DNA of 64,000 nucleotides from Caulobacteraceae bacterium (GCA_019695035.1 JAIBAU010000011.1:20951-84950), one strand, 5' to 3'. Shown: positions 45,350 to 56,019, numbered from the stretch's first letter. Notes: generated by a model not told the origin, from the letters alone. A program made the numbers and translations.

Positions 45350-45958
45350 TTGACCGACCCTCAGGGAGACAGCGCCGCCAAGCCGGAAGGCGAGCGCGTC
45401 GTCATCAAGAAGTACGCCAACCGCCGCCTCTACAACACGGCGTCCAGCTCTTACGTCACCCTCGACCACCTGGCCGAGATGGTTCGCGAGGGCGTCGATT
45501 TCGTCGTGTACGACGCCAAGACCAACGAGGACATCACCCGGTCGGTCCTGACCCAGATCATCTTCGAGGAGGAGAACCGCGGCGAGAACCTGCTGCCCAT
45601 CCAGTTCCTCCGCCAGCTGATCAGCTTCTACGGCAACAACATGCAGGCGCTCGTCCCGACCTACCTCGAGATGTCGATGGACGCCTTCACCCGCCAGCAG
45701 GAGCAGTTCCGCGGCCAGTTCGCCAAGGCCTTCGGCGCGGCGCCCGGCGCCGGGCTCTACGAAGAGCAGGTCCGGCAGAATCTGGCCATGTTCGATCGCG
45801 CCATGAAGATGTTCACCCCCTTCGCCTTCGGCAAGCCGGACGAGCCCAAGCCGGCTCCCGAGGCCCGCCCCGCCGGCGAGGACGCCACCATCACCGCCCT
45901 GCGCAAGCAGATGGAGGAGATGCAGCGCCAGATCGAAAAGCTGGCCACCGGGCGCTGA
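45350..45958 (+). CDS. phaR: PHB synthesis repressor PhaR
   Basis: The 202-aa regulator starts at TTG 45350 with a GGGAG site. The PHB/PHA accumulation DNA-binding domain spans VIKKYANRRLYNTASSSYVTLDHLAEMVREG, followed by DFVVYDAKTNEDITRSVLTQIIFEEE and then a coiled, Gln-rich amphipathic C-terminus (MEEMQRQIEKL). PhaR binds both PHB granules and pha promoters. Its product acts on the pathway of the phaB-phaA genes 1-3 kb away. Confidence 0.94.
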   Translation: MTDPQGDSAAKPEGERVVIKKYANRRLYNTASSSYVTLDHLAEMVREGVDFVVYDAKTNEDITRSVLTQIIFEEENRGENLLPIQFLRQLISFYGNNMQALVPTYLEMSMDAFTRQQEQFRGQFAKAFGAAPGAGLYEEQVRQNLAMFDRAMKMFTPFAFGKPDEPKPAPEARPAGEDATITALRKQMEEMQRQIEKLATGR

Positions 45959-45966
45959 GGCATCGC

Positions 45967-46299
45967 ATGACCGATCCGATAGACCCGGTCCGCCGTTCCG
46001 TCGCTTCGAGGCCGACGCGCCGACGGGGCGAGGATCGACGCCGCGAGGGTCAGGGCGATGCCAGACCCGACATGGCCTTTCCCGTACCCGCGCCCGAACG
46101 CCACGATCCCGAGCCGACGCCGCCGCCCAGCGATTCGGCCTTCGCCGCCCAGGTGCTGGGCCAGGGCGGCCAGAAGAAGGGACTGAAGGGCGGGCCGGAG
46201 GTGCTCAACAAGGCGCGCGGCGCCTATCTCGGGGCCGAATATTCCGGGGAGGCCGACCGGCGTCCGCCGCCGGGCCTGATCAAGAAGACCGAAATCTGA
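45967..46299 (+). CDS. Small basic/disordered protein, often found beside phaR
   Basis: This 110-aa protein is Pro-, Arg- and Gly-rich with low-complexity N-terminal half (RRSVASRPTRRRGEDRRREG) and a conserved-looking C-terminal part (DSAFAAQVLGQGGQKKGLKGGPEVLNKARGAYLGAEYSG). It starts 8 bases after the phaR stop and probably shares its transcript. The function is unknown; the C-terminal motif suggests a conserved alphaproteobacterial family. Confidence 0.75.
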   Translation: MTDPIDPVRRSVASRPTRRRGEDRRREGQGDARPDMAFPVPAPERHDPEPTPPPSDSAFAAQVLGQGGQKKGLKGGPEVLNKARGAYLGAEYSGEADRRPPPGLIKKTEI

Positions 46300-46344
46300 C
46301 GGCCGCCGCCTAGGCTGCATCAGGCTTTGCCGCTATGCGAGGGC

Positions 46345-47316
46345 ATGGCCTCGCACACGTCACGCACCGTCATCTACTCCGCCCTGGCCGGGAACACGGC
46401 CATCGCGGCGACCAAGTTCGCCGCCGCCTTCTTCACCGGCTCGGCGGCCATGCTCTCCGAAGCGATCCACTCCTGCGTGGATACGGGCAACCAGCTGCTC
46501 CTGCTGTTCGGCCTGCGCCGCGCCGCCAAGCCGCCCAGCGCCAAGCACCCGTTCGGCTACGGCCTGCAGCTCTATTTCTACACCTTCGTGGTGGCCGTCC
46601 TGATCTTCGGCGTCGGCGCCATGATCTCGATCCTGCACGGGTGGGAAAAGATCCAGCATCCGCATTCGATCGAGCACGCCTGGGTCAATTACATCGTGCT
46701 GGGCCTCGGGGTCGTGTTCGAGGGTGCGGTGTGGATCGTGGCCTTCAAGGCCTTCAACAAGGAGCGCGGGCGAAAGTCGATCTGGTCGGCGGTGCGCAAT
46801 TCCAAGGATCCCACGGTATTCACCGTCCTTTTCGAGGACACCGCCGCCCTGCTGGGCCTGATCGTCGCCCTGCTGGGCGTGTTCCTCAGCGAGAGCCTGG
46901 ATATGCCCGTGATCGACGGCTACGCCTCGATCGTCATCGGCGTCATCCTGGCCATCACGGCCTTCTTCCTGGCTTTTGAGAGCCAGAGCCTGCTGACCGG
47001 CGAAGCGGCCAGCCATGACACGCGGGTGGGCATCAACCGCATCGCGCGCGCGGAACCGGGGGTCGAGGGTCTGAACCAGGCTCTGACCATGCACTTCGGA
47101 CCCAACGACGTGCTGGTGGCCCTCAGCCTGGACTTCAAGGACACCCTGAGCGCGAAGGAGGTCGAGGACACCGTCACCCGACTGGAGCAGGCCATCAAGG
47201 CCGAGCATCCCGACGTCACCCGCATCTTCATCGAGGCCCAGAGCTTCGACGCCGACCGGCGGGGTCGAAAGCTGGTCGAGGACAAGCGCCGCGAACGGGC
47301 GAAGGAAACGCCCTAG
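46345..47316 (+). CDS. Cation diffusion facilitator family transporter
   Basis: This ~323-aa protein has six hydrophobic segments: ALAGNTAIAATKFAAAFFTGS, SEAIHSCVDTGNQLLLLFGL with the family's metal-site His/Asp (HSCVD), and LFEDTAALLGLIVALLGVF with the second Asp pair. A C-terminal soluble domain follows (INRIARAEPGVEGLNQALTMHFGP). CDF proteins export Zn, Fe or Mn in exchange for protons; the substrate is not clear. ATG 46345 is used; an earlier TTG at 46327 is possible. Confidence 0.88.
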   Translation: MASHTSRTVIYSALAGNTAIAATKFAAAFFTGSAAMLSEAIHSCVDTGNQLLLLFGLRRAAKPPSAKHPFGYGLQLYFYTFVVAVLIFGVGAMISILHGWEKIQHPHSIEHAWVNYIVLGLGVVFEGAVWIVAFKAFNKERGRKSIWSAVRNSKDPTVFTVLFEDTAALLGLIVALLGVFLSESLDMPVIDGYASIVIGVILAITAFFLAFESQSLLTGEAASHDTRVGINRIARAEPGVEGLNQALTMHFGPNDVLVALSLDFKDTLSAKEVEDTVTRLEQAIKAEHPDVTRIFIEAQSFDADRRGRKLVEDKRRERAKETP

Positions 47317-47390
47317 CCGGCGCGCCGGTCCGGAGTGGCCCGACCCTTGCTTAAGGAGTCGGCAACCATGTTCAGTCCGGGACCGCGTCC

Positions 47391-47468
47391 ATGCCGAGCC
47401 TCGCCACCATCGCCGTTCGCACCTTCGACATCGTTGTCGTGGCTCTGATCTTCACGGCCTTCAGCTAG
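47391..47468 (+). CDS. Candidate 25-aa membrane peptide
   Basis: An ATG at 47391 opens a 25-codon frame (MPSLATIAVRTFDIVVVALIFTAFS), one hydrophobic segment with no strong ribosome site. A second ATG at 47368, 9 bases after AAGGAG, opens a frame of similar length ending within this one, out of frame. Either could be translated, or this is non-coding 5' sequence. It is a tentative call. Confidence 0.2.
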   Translation: MPSLATIAVRTFDIVVVALIFTAFS

Positions 47469-47470
47469 GC

Positions 47471-47503
47471 AAACAAAAACGGCCGGGCGGCAGGCCCGGC
47501 CGT
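47471..47503 (-). terminator. Rho-independent terminator for the gene at 47528
   Basis: A perfect 10-bp stem (47479-47488 with 47494-47503) and a 5-base loop are followed on the minus strand by TTTTGTTT (47478-47471). It lies 25 bases beyond the stop of the membrane-protein gene. Confidence 0.8.
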
Positions 47504-47527
47504 CTCGGTATTCCCTGACCGGGAAAT

Positions 47528-47953
47528 CTATTCCGCCGCGCCGAAGTCGAAGTCCTTGCGGGCGGTGATGATCGTCACGATGAAGCCCGCCAGGACGTCC
47601 AGCAGCGTCATCATGGTGATGAGGAAGAAGACCGACGTCGCGAACGCCGGCACCAACAGGAACTCCACCAGGCAGACAATGAACACGATCATCGACAGCG
47701 AGTGGTTCACGATCGCCACCCGCCGGCTGGTCGTGGCCTTGAGTAGCTCGAAGAACAGCATGAACAGCGACAGCAGGATCAGCAGATCCCCGGCCGTCAG
47801 CGTCCAGGTCGCACCCGACGCCATCGGCAGGGTGAACAGGGTCTTGGTCAGTTCGGCGTTGGTCGAGGCCGCCGCACCGCCCATCATCTTCGCGGCGGCG
47901 ATGAGGTTGTAGAGCACGACCGGAATCGCCAGCAGCGGCAGCGCGGTGAACAT
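47528..47953 (-). CDS. Membrane protein of unknown function (four helices)
   Basis: The ATG at 47953 is used because AGGGAGA lies upstream; the longer open frame is not needed. The 141-aa product has about four hydrophobic segments: ALPLLAIPVVLYNLIAAA, LTAGDLLILLSLFMLFFELL, IVNHSLSMIVFIVCLVEFLLV and FFLITMMTLLDVLAGFIVTIITA. No motif was recognised. Downstream is a strong terminator, so it is a monocistronic unit, divergent from the glycosyltransferase gene. Confidence 0.75.
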   Translation of the reverse strand: MFTALPLLAIPVVLYNLIAAAKMMGGAAASTNAELTKTLFTLPMASGATWTLTAGDLLILLSLFMLFFELLKATTSRRVAIVNHSLSMIVFIVCLVEFLLVPAFATSVFFLITMMTLLDVLAGFIVTIITARKDFDFGAAE

Positions 47954-48109
47954 CGGCGTATCTCCCTGAAGCCCAGCCTTGGAAGCTCTACGGTTAATAC
48001 CGTCGTTAGGCTGAATGCGCCAGCAGCCGTCGGGGTTCAACTGTCCTCGCCGTTTCGGGGAAGCCATTGGAACGGTTGACCTCGCCGCCCCTGTGCTAAG
48101 ACGAGGGCG

Positions 48110-49777
48110 ATGACGAGTCTGGACCTCGATCGGCTGATCGCCGGCTGGCGCGGCCCCGCGCTCGCCGCGCTGGTGGCCCTGCTCGCCGCCCTGCCCGGCC
48201 TGATCGCCATGCCCCCCCTGGACCGGACCGAAGCGCGCTTCGCCCAGGCCACGGCCCAGATGCTGGAGAGCGGCGACTGGACCGAACCCCGCTTCCAGCA
48301 ACGTCCGACGCGCGACCTGAGCCCCGCCGTGCATTGGCTGCAGGGCCTGAGCGTGGCGGCGGCTTCTTCGGAAGAGGACCGGGCGATCTGGGCCTACCGC
48401 ATCCCCTCGCTGCTCGGCGCAATGCTGGCTGCGGCCGCCTGTGTGATCGGCGCGCGCCGGTTCTGGGGCGACCGCCGGGGCGTGGCCGCAGGGATCGTCC
48501 TGGCCTCAAGCCTCGTGCTTTCGACCGAAGGCTTCATGGCCAAGCCGGACGCCCTGCTCTGCGCCTTCGTCACCCTCGCCATGGTCGCCCTGTCCCGGCT
48601 GTACGAGCAGGGACGGGACGGAGAGCGGCTGGAGAAGCGCTGGAAACTGGTGTTCTGGGCCGCGCTCGCCGCCACAGTCCTGGTCAAGGGGGTGGTGGGC
48701 CCCGTCATCGTGGGCCTCACCCTGGCCACCCTGGCGATCTGGGATCGCAAGGCGGCCTGGATGGCGCGGCTGGGCTGGGTGTGGGGGCTGATCCTGATCC
48801 TGGCGGCGATCGGACCCTGGGCCGTGGCCGTGACGGTGGCCACCGACGGCGAGTTCTGGCGGGGCGCGTCAACGCAGCTGTGGCGATCGCTGGGCGGAGC
48901 CGGTCGGCATCTGGCGCTGCCGGGCTTCCACGCGGCGTTCTCGCCGCTGTTCTTCTTTCCCGGCACTCTGCTGCTGATCGCTGGCATCGTCGCCGGGTGG
49001 CGTCAGCGCGCCGAGACGGGACCTCGGTTCGCCCTGGCCTGGCTGCTGCCGGCCTGGCTGATGTTCGAGCTGACCCCCGGCAAGCTGCCGCACTACGTGC
49101 TTCCCCTCTACCCGGCTCTCGCCTGGCTGGTGGCGGCGGCGCTGTCTCGCAACCTGTCGCGGCGCTCGCTGATCGGGGGCGTAGCCCTGTCCAGCCTGGC
49201 GGCCCTGACCTGGAGCGGCGTCTCCATCTGGCTGCTCAGCGCCTACGGCGATCCCTCGGACCAGATCTACGTCAGCGTGGCGGTGGTCTGCCTGCTGGCG
49301 GCCGTCTTCATCGGCGGCTGGTTCATGTGGAACCGTGAGGTGCTGACCGCCCTGATGATCACCTGCGCGCTCGGCGTCCTGGCCCACGCGGCGCTTTCGG
49401 CCGGACTTGTCCCCCACCTGAAGGCGCTTTGGCCGACCCGGACCCTGGTGCGCACGCTGAACCGGGTGGGGCTGGACCCCCGCCAGGGCCTGGCCGCCGG
49501 TCCCGTCGCCGTGGCCGGGCTGTCGGCTCCCAGCGCGGTGTTCCTGCTCGGCACCGAAACGGAACTCGGCGACGCCGCGGCCGCGGCCCGCGCCATCGCC
49601 GAAGGACGCCCCGCGGTGGTCGAGGACCGGGTTCGCGACGCCTTCAACGCCGCGCTCTCACGCCGGGGCGCCAAGGCCACGCCGGCGGGCGCCGTGAAGG
49701 CCTATGACTTCACCCGCGGGCAGCCCATATCCCTCACCATCTACCGGCCCGGCCGACCCGCCGGCGCCCGTCCCTGA
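48110..49777 (+). CDS. Membrane glycosyltransferase, ArnT/PMT-type (GT83 or GT39-like)
   Basis: The 555-aa protein has many hydrophobic segments. The N-terminal luminal motif LDRTEARFAQATAQMLESGDWTEPRF matches the DEARYA-type acidic site of undecaprenyl-phosphate sugar transferases, followed by FQQRPTRDLSPAVHWLQGLS. It probably transfers a lipid-linked sugar to lipid A or another acceptor in the periplasm; the acceptor cannot be told. It is followed 10 bases later by the HMG-CoA lyase gene. Confidence 0.85.
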   Translation: MTSLDLDRLIAGWRGPALAALVALLAALPGLIAMPPLDRTEARFAQATAQMLESGDWTEPRFQQRPTRDLSPAVHWLQGLSVAAASSEEDRAIWAYRIPSLLGAMLAAAACVIGARRFWGDRRGVAAGIVLASSLVLSTEGFMAKPDALLCAFVTLAMVALSRLYEQGRDGERLEKRWKLVFWAALAATVLVKGVVGPVIVGLTLATLAIWDRKAAWMARLGWVWGLILILAAIGPWAVAVTVATDGEFWRGASTQLWRSLGGAGRHLALPGFHAAFSPLFFFPGTLLLIAGIVAGWRQRAETGPRFALAWLLPAWLMFELTPGKLPHYVLPLYPALAWLVAAALSRNLSRRSLIGGVALSSLAALTWSGVSIWLLSAYGDPSDQIYVSVAVVCLLAAVFIGGWFMWNREVLTALMITCALGVLAHAALSAGLVPHLKALWPTRTLVRTLNRVGLDPRQGLAAGPVAVAGLSAPSAVFLLGTETELGDAAAAARAIAEGRPAVVEDRVRDAFNAALSRRGAKATPAGAVKAYDFTRGQPISLTIYRPGRPAGARP

Positions 49778-49787
49778 AGGAGCCCCC

Positions 49788-50714
49788 GTGTCCCGACCCT
49801 TCATCGAGATCGTCGAAGTCGGTCCGCGCGACGGGCTGCAGAACGAGAAGGCGGTGCTGTCGGTCGAGGACAAGGTCGACTTCATCGAGCGCCTCGAGCG
49901 AGCCGGAGCCCGGCGGATCGAGACCGTCAGCTTCGTCAATCCGGCCCGGGTGCCCCAGATGGCGGGCGCCGAAGAGGTGTCGGCCGCGCTGCCGCGCCGG
50001 GCCGGCCGAGCCCGGATCGGCCTGGTGCTGAACCTGCGGGGCTGGGATCGCGCCGTCGAGGCGGGCGTCGACGAGGCCAATGTGGCGCTGGCCGCCACCG
50101 ACGGCTTCGGGACGCGCAATCAGGGCCTCACCGTCGCCCAGCAACTGGACATGCTGGGCCAGATCGCGGAGCGGGCGCACAACTCCGAAGGCGCAGGTCA
50201 GGGAATGCCCTCGCTTTCGGCGACCATTTCCGTCGTCTGGGGCTGCCCCTTCGACGGCGAGGTGGACGAAGGCCAGGTGACCGCCATGGTCAGACAGATC
50301 GCCTCCCTCGGCATCCGGGAGATCGCGCTCGCCGACACCATCGGAGTCGCCGACCCCTGGACCGTCCGCCGTCGCGTGGAGGCCGCGAAGAAGGCCGCGC
50401 CGGACGCGACGCTTCGCCTGCATTTCCACGACACCCGCAACACCGGCCTGGCCAACGCCTACGCCGGGATCGAGGCGGGGATCACGGTCCTGGACGCCAG
50501 TTGCGGCGGCATCGGCGGCTGCCCCTTCGCCCCGAACGCCACGGGCAACATCGCCACCGAGGATCTGGTCTACATGCTGGACCGCGGCGGCTTCGACACC
50601 GGCTACGATCTCGGCGCCCTGATCGAGACCGCCCACTGGATCGGCGGCAAGCTGGGCAAGGCGCGGCTCTCGGCGCTCAGTCGCGCGGGCGGGTTTCCCG
50701 TCATCGCGGGCTAG
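49788..50714 (+). CDS. mvaB: Hydroxymethylglutaryl-CoA lyase
   Basis: The GTG at 49788, 5 bases after AAGGAG, gives 308 aa. Motifs are EVGPRDGLQNE (metal/active site), VSFVNPARVPQMAGAEEV, HFHDTRNTGLANAYAG and the catalytic Cys in GGIGGCPFAPNATGNIATEDL. It cleaves HMG-CoA to acetyl-CoA and acetoacetate in leucine degradation. The product joins the acetoacetyl-CoA/PHB pool conceptually; no leucine-degradation neighbour is present. It converges on thrS. Confidence 0.94.
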   Translation: MSRPFIEIVEVGPRDGLQNEKAVLSVEDKVDFIERLERAGARRIETVSFVNPARVPQMAGAEEVSAALPRRAGRARIGLVLNLRGWDRAVEAGVDEANVALAATDGFGTRNQGLTVAQQLDMLGQIAERAHNSEGAGQGMPSLSATISVVWGCPFDGEVDEGQVTAMVRQIASLGIREIALADTIGVADPWTVRRRVEAAKKAAPDATLRLHFHDTRNTGLANAYAGIEAGITVLDASCGGIGGCPFAPNATGNIATEDLVYMLDRGGFDTGYDLGALIETAHWIGGKLGKARLSALSRAGGFPVIAG

Positions 50715-50744
50715 ACGAACCGGGCCGCCCGGGCCGCGCGCATC

Positions 50745-52667
50745 CTAACCCCGCTGGTCGGGCGCCAGGGCTTCCTCGGTCAGCATCCGGACTGCCTCGT
50801 CGAGCGGCACGACCGTCTGCTCCTGCGAGCCCAGGCGCCGCAGCGCCACGGTGCGGTTCTCGGCTTCCTGGCGGCCGACGACGGCGATCACCGGAACCTT
50901 CTGCAGGGAATGCTCGCGCACCTTGTAGCCGACCTTCTCATTGCGCAGGTCGGTCTCGAAGCGCAGGCCGGCCTTCTTGAAGGCCGCCTTGCATTCCCCG
51001 GCATAGGCGTCGGCGTCCGAGGTGATGGTCGCCACCACGCCCTGCACCGGCGCCAGCCACAGCGGGAAGGCGCCGGCGTAGTGCTCGATCAGGATGCCGA
51101 TGAAGCGCTCCAGCGAGCCCAGCACCGCACGGTGCAGCATCGCCGGCCGCTTCTTGGAGCCGTCCTCGGCCACGTACTCGGCCTCGAATCGCTCAGGCAG
51201 GTTGAAGTCGACCTGCACGGTGCCGCACTGCCAGGCGCGGCCGATGGCGTCGTACAGGGTGAATTCCAGCTTGGGGCCGTAGAAGGCGCCCTCGCCCGGC
51301 TTCAGTTCAAAGGGGACGCCCATCATTTCGCATGAGCGAGCCAGTTCGGCCTCGGCCTGGTCCCAGATTTCGTCGGAGCCGATGCGCTCTTCCGGGCGGG
51401 TGGCCAGCTTCACCTCGACGTCCGTGAACCCGAAATCCTTGTAGGTCTCGAAGATCATGTTGCCCGCGTCGGCCGCTTCCTGGGGCAGCTGTTCGGGCGT
51501 GCAGAAGATGTGGGCGTCATCCTGGACAAAGGCGCGCACCCGCATCAGGCCGTGCAGGGCGCCCGACGGCTCGTATCGGTGGCACGAGCCGAACTCGGCC
51601 ATGCGCAGCGGCAGGTCGCGGTAGGATTTCTGGCCGACGTTGAAAATCTGCACGTGGCCGGGGCAGTTCATCGGCTTGACCGCCAGCTGCTCGCCGACGT
51701 CGGCGACCTCGCAGACGAACATGTTGGCCTTGTACTTGGCCCAGTGCCCCGAGCGCTCCCACAGGCCGCGGTCCATGAGCTGCGGCGAGCGCACCTCGAC
51801 GTAGCCGGCGGGGTCCAGCCGACGGCGGATGTAGGCTTCCAGCGTCCGGTAGATGGTAGCTCCCTTCGGGTGCCAGAACACCGACCCCTGGGCCTCTTCC
51901 TGCATGTGGAAGAGGTCGAGCTGGCGGCCCAGCTTGCGGTGGTCGCGTTTCTCGGCCTCCTCGATCCGCTTGAGGTAGGCGTCGAGCTCCTCCTGCGTCG
52001 CCCAGGCCGTGCCGTACATGCGTTGCAGCTGGGCGTTGCGATGGTCGCCGCGCCAGTAGGCGCCGGCCAGCTTGGTCAGCTTGAACGCCTTGCCGACGAA
52101 CTTCGTCGAGGGAAAGTGGGGACCGCGGCAGAGATCCAGCCAATCCCCCTGCCGGTAGAGCGTGATCTCCTCGCCCTCCGGCAGGTCCGAAATGATCTCG
52201 GCCTTGTAGTCCTCGCCGATGGCCTTGAAGTGGGCGATGGCCAGGTCGCGGTCCCACACCTCACGGACGATGGGCGCGTCACGGTCGACGATCTCCCTCA
52301 TCTTGGCTTCGATCTTCGCGAAGTCCTCGATGGAGAAGGGTTCGTCGCGGGCGAAGTCGTAATAGAAGCCGTCCTCGATCGAGGGACCGATGGTGACCTG
52401 CGTGCCGGGGAACAACTCCTGGACGGCCTCGGCCAGAACGTGGGCGGTGTCGTGCCGGATGGTTTCCAGCGCCTCGGGCGCGTCGCGCATCACCAGTTCG
52501 AAGGTCCCGCTCTCGAGGGGCCGCTTCAGGTCGCGGAGTTCGCCGTTCAGCTTCACCAGCGCCGAGCGCTTGGCGAGGGAGGGCGAGATGGAGGCGGCGA
52601 CATCGTAGCCCGAGGCCCCCTCGGGGTACTCGCGTCGGGCGCCGTCGGGGAATTGCAGTTCGATCAT
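50745..52667 (-). CDS. thrS: Threonyl-tRNA synthetase
   Basis: The 640-aa class II enzyme has an N-terminal TGS domain ([19 protein letters not shown]), the editing domain with [17 protein letters not shown] and IEDGFYYDF, and the catalytic core with [10 protein letters not shown] (zinc Cys), [31 protein letters not shown] and a C-terminal anticodon-binding domain. Length matches bacterial ThrRS. The start is translationally coupled to yidD (ATGA overlap). Confidence 0.97.
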   Translation of the reverse strand: MIELQFPDGARREYPEGASGYDVAASISPSLAKRSALVKLNGELRDLKRPLESGTFELVMRDAPEALETIRHDTAHVLAEAVQELFPGTQVTIGPSIEDGFYYDFARDEPFSIEDFAKIEAKMREIVDRDAPIVREVWDRDLAIAHFKAIGEDYKAEIISDLPEGEEITLYRQGDWLDLCRGPHFPSTKFVGKAFKLTKLAGAYWRGDHRNAQLQRMYGTAWATQEELDAYLKRIEEAEKRDHRKLGRQLDLFHMQEEAQGSVFWHPKGATIYRTLEAYIRRRLDPAGYVEVRSPQLMDRGLWERSGHWAKYKANMFVCEVADVGEQLAVKPMNCPGHVQIFNVGQKSYRDLPLRMAEFGSCHRYEPSGALHGLMRVRAFVQDDAHIFCTPEQLPQEAADAGNMIFETYKDFGFTDVEVKLATRPEERIGSDEIWDQAEAELARSCEMMGVPFELKPGEGAFYGPKLEFTLYDAIGRAWQCGTVQVDFNLPERFEAEYVAEDGSKKRPAMLHRAVLGSLERFIGILIEHYAGAFPLWLAPVQGVVATITSDADAYAGECKAAFKKAGLRFETDLRNEKVGYKVREHSLQKVPVIAVVGRQEAENRTVALRRLGSQEQTVVPLDEAVRMLTEEALAPDQRG

Positions 52668-52900
52668 GTTTCACACTTGCGTGGAGGCACCGGGTCATAG
52701 CCCGATCCCCCCCAGGGATTGCATCGGCACACGCGCCGGGCGGCCATCCAGGAACCGCGCCAGAACCCGTGCTCGATCAGGGCGTCGGCCGCATACTCCG
52801 AACAGGTCGGCGCAAAACGGCACTGCTGCCCGATCAGGGGCGAGAGGGTCAGCTTGTAGGCGCGAAGCGCCCCTCTGACGGTTCGTTCGTAGAGAGTCAT
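52664..52900 (-). CDS. yidD: Membrane protein insertion efficiency factor YidD
   Basis: The 78-aa protein has the family core [27 protein letters not shown] and [21 protein letters not shown], with the conserved Cys. ATG 52900 is used; upstream in-frame codons are unlikely. The stop overlaps the thrS start by 4 nt (ATGA). In E. coli yidD lies with rpmH-rnpA, so this location next to thrS differs. Confidence 0.94.
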   Translation of the reverse strand: MTLYERTVRGALRAYKLTLSPLIGQQCRFAPTCSEYAADALIEHGFWRGSWMAARRVCRCNPWGGSGYDPVPPRKCET

Positions 52901-52953
52901 GCCGAGCGGCCCCGAACGGGTCGCGCGCTTATCGCACCTGCGAAAAGCCGCGA

Positions 52954-53403
52954 TCAAGCCGCGTCGGCGGTGCTAGTTCGATCAAGCGCCTTGCGAGCGG
53001 CCTCTGCCGCGGCCTCGACAGCCACCAGGGTCGAGGCGTGGCGGGCGGGATAGTCCCTTACCTGCTCCAGCAGGCCGAGGTCGGCGAAGCGACCCGTCGG
53101 GTGCGGGCCACCCGCTTTCAGCATGGCCCGCAACTGATCGCGGGCTTGTACGACCTCCTCGACCGTGGCGCCGACGATGTGTTCGCCGACGATGCCGGCG
53201 ACAGCCTGGCCGAGCGCGCAGGCTTTCACGTCCTGGGCGTAGTCGACGACGACGCCGTCCTTGACCACCACGTCGACCACCGCGCGGCTGCCGCACAGCT
53301 TCGACACCCGCTCGGCCGAGGCGTCGGGCGCGGGCAGACGCCCGGAGCGCGGCAGGTTCGCGGCCAGCTTGAGGATCTTCGCGCTGTACAGGTCGTCGAT
53401 CAT
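52954..53403 (-). CDS. NifU/IscU-like iron-sulfur scaffold-family protein
   Basis: This 149-aa protein (ATG 53403) matches the IscU/NifU N-terminal fold: [23 protein letters not shown], Cys37 in [33 protein letters not shown] with Cys62. The third conserved Cys near the C-terminus of IscU is replaced (DYPARHAST), so a full cluster-binding site is not visible and it may be a divergent family member. It lies upstream of yidD. Confidence 0.8.
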   Translation of the reverse strand: MIDDLYSAKILKLAANLPRSGRLPAPDASAERVSKLCGSRAVVDVVVKDGVVVDYAQDVKACALGQAVAGIVGEHIVGATVEEVVQARDQLRAMLKAGGPHPTGRFADLGLLEQVRDYPARHASTLVAVEAAAEAARKALDRTSTADAA

Positions 53404-53435
53404 TGCCCCGTAAGGTAAGCCAAGCGGACCCGGTT

Positions 53436-53867
53436 TCAAACCGTACGCTCGGCCTTCTCCTTGATCGCCTCTCCCAGGATGCCGAACCCCAGCTTGAAGG
53501 CGCGTCCGCGCTTCTTCAGTTCGGACTTGGCGAAATAGCCCTCGTAGAGGACGCCGTTGGAGAAGATGCAGCTCTCCGGTCCGAGCTCCTCGATCTCGAG
53601 ATAGCGCAGGCTCGACCAGAGGAAGCCCTTCTGGGCCCAGACCAGCTGCTCGCGTGGAGCCCAGTCGTGGACCTTGACCTCGATCGTACGCCGCTCTTCG
53701 TGCGGGTAGGCCTCGCAGATCCTCAGCGTCTCGCCGTATCCGATCCGGCCGGAGGCGCCGGGGTGGACGGGGTTCCAGTGCTCCCAGTTCTGCAGTTCGC
53801 TGACCAGCTCCCAAAGGCGGTCGGACGAGGCGCGCACGCCCAGGCGGTGTTCGATCTTGAGAGCCAT
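53436..53867 (-). CDS. SRPBCC/polyketide-cyclase-like domain protein
   Basis: The 143-aa protein has the START-like N-terminus MALKIEHRLGVRASSDRLWELVSELQNWEHWNPVHPGASG, strands (TLRICEAYPHEERRTIEVKVHDW, LVWAQKGFLWSSLRYLEIEELG) and a C-terminal helix (FGILGEAIKEKAERTV), typical of small-ligand binding SRPBCC proteins. No ligand is known. It sits 32 bases upstream of the Fe-S scaffold gene on the same strand. Confidence 0.82.
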   Translation of the reverse strand: MALKIEHRLGVRASSDRLWELVSELQNWEHWNPVHPGASGRIGYGETLRICEAYPHEERRTIEVKVHDWAPREQLVWAQKGFLWSSLRYLEIEELGPESCIFSNGVLYEGYFAKSELKKRGRAFKLGFGILGEAIKEKAERTV

Positions 53868-53879
53868 GCGACGCTCTTA

Positions 53880-53936
53880 CCCCGCCCCCTCCCCCTTGTG
53901 GAGAGGGAGACTCCGGCGCGCCCGACGGATTGGGAG
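53880..53936. repeat. Short pyrimidine/purine-rich intergenic inverted repeat
   Basis: The interval between cysS and the SRPBCC gene holds CCCCTCCCCCTTGTGGAGAGGGAG, an imperfect stem-loop, followed by GACGGATTGGGAGGG. Such motifs recur in many alphaproteobacterial intergenic regions; only one copy is visible here, so its repetitive nature is an inference. Confidence 0.35.
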
Positions 53937-53944
53937 GGCCGAGG

Positions 53945-55324
<1,380 letters not shown>

Positions 55325-55395
55325 CGGGCTGTCCGGTTGCGGGATATGGGGACCGTCCCATATAGCGAAGCAGCACGCGGGGAAACCGAGTACGC

Positions 55396-56019
55396 ATGGA
55401 CGCCAATTTCAAGAAGCCCACCCTGGTCGGCATCGACGGCTCTCGCCTCGAGCGTCCGACGCGCGACCAGGCGCTGGAAGCCGTGCGCACCCTCATCGCC
55501 TGGGCCGGAGACGATCCGCGCCGCCCGGGTCTGCAGGACACCCCCAAGCGGGTGGCTGACGCCTTCGGCGAATGGTTCTCGGGCTACGACGCCGACCCGG
55601 CCGCCGAACTCGCCCGCACCTTCGAGGACGTGCAGGGCTATGAGGACATGGTCATGCTGCGCGACGTGGAGGTCGAAAGCCACTGCGAGCACCACATGGC
55701 CCCCTTCCTGGGCCGCGCCTACGTGGCTTACGTGCCCGCGGAAAAGGTGGTCGGCATCTCCAAGCTGGCGCGCGTGGTCGAGATCTTTTCGCGCCGCCTG
55801 CAGAACCAGGAGACCCTGACCAACCAGGTCGCCGAAGCCATCGACGCGAATCTGTCGCCGAAGGGCGTCGCCGTCTTGATCGACGCCGAGCACCAGTGCA
55901 TGACGACCCGCGGCGTGCACCACCGGCACGTCTCGACCATAACCACCCGCTTTTCCGGGGTGTTCAAGACGGACGCGGCCCTGCAGGACCGTTTCCTTCG
56001 CCTGACGCAACGGGGTTAG
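55396..56019 (+). CDS. folE: GTP cyclohydrolase I
   Basis: The 207-aa enzyme starts folate/pterin synthesis by converting GTP to dihydroneopterin triphosphate. Visible motifs are DPRRPGLQDTPKRVADAF, the zinc site SHCEHHMAPFLGRAYVAYVP, VVGISKLARVVEIFSRRLQNQE and EAEHQCMTTRGV-type C-terminus (DAEHQCMTTRGVHH). Length is usual. It is plus-strand, 71 bases from divergent cysS. Confidence 0.96.
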   Translation: MDANFKKPTLVGIDGSRLERPTRDQALEAVRTLIAWAGDDPRRPGLQDTPKRVADAFGEWFSGYDADPAAELARTFEDVQGYEDMVMLRDVEVESHCEHHMAPFLGRAYVAYVPAEKVVGISKLARVVEIFSRRLQNQETLTNQVAEAIDANLSPKGVAVLIDAEHQCMTTRGVHHRHVSTITTRFSGVFKTDAALQDRFLRLTQRG

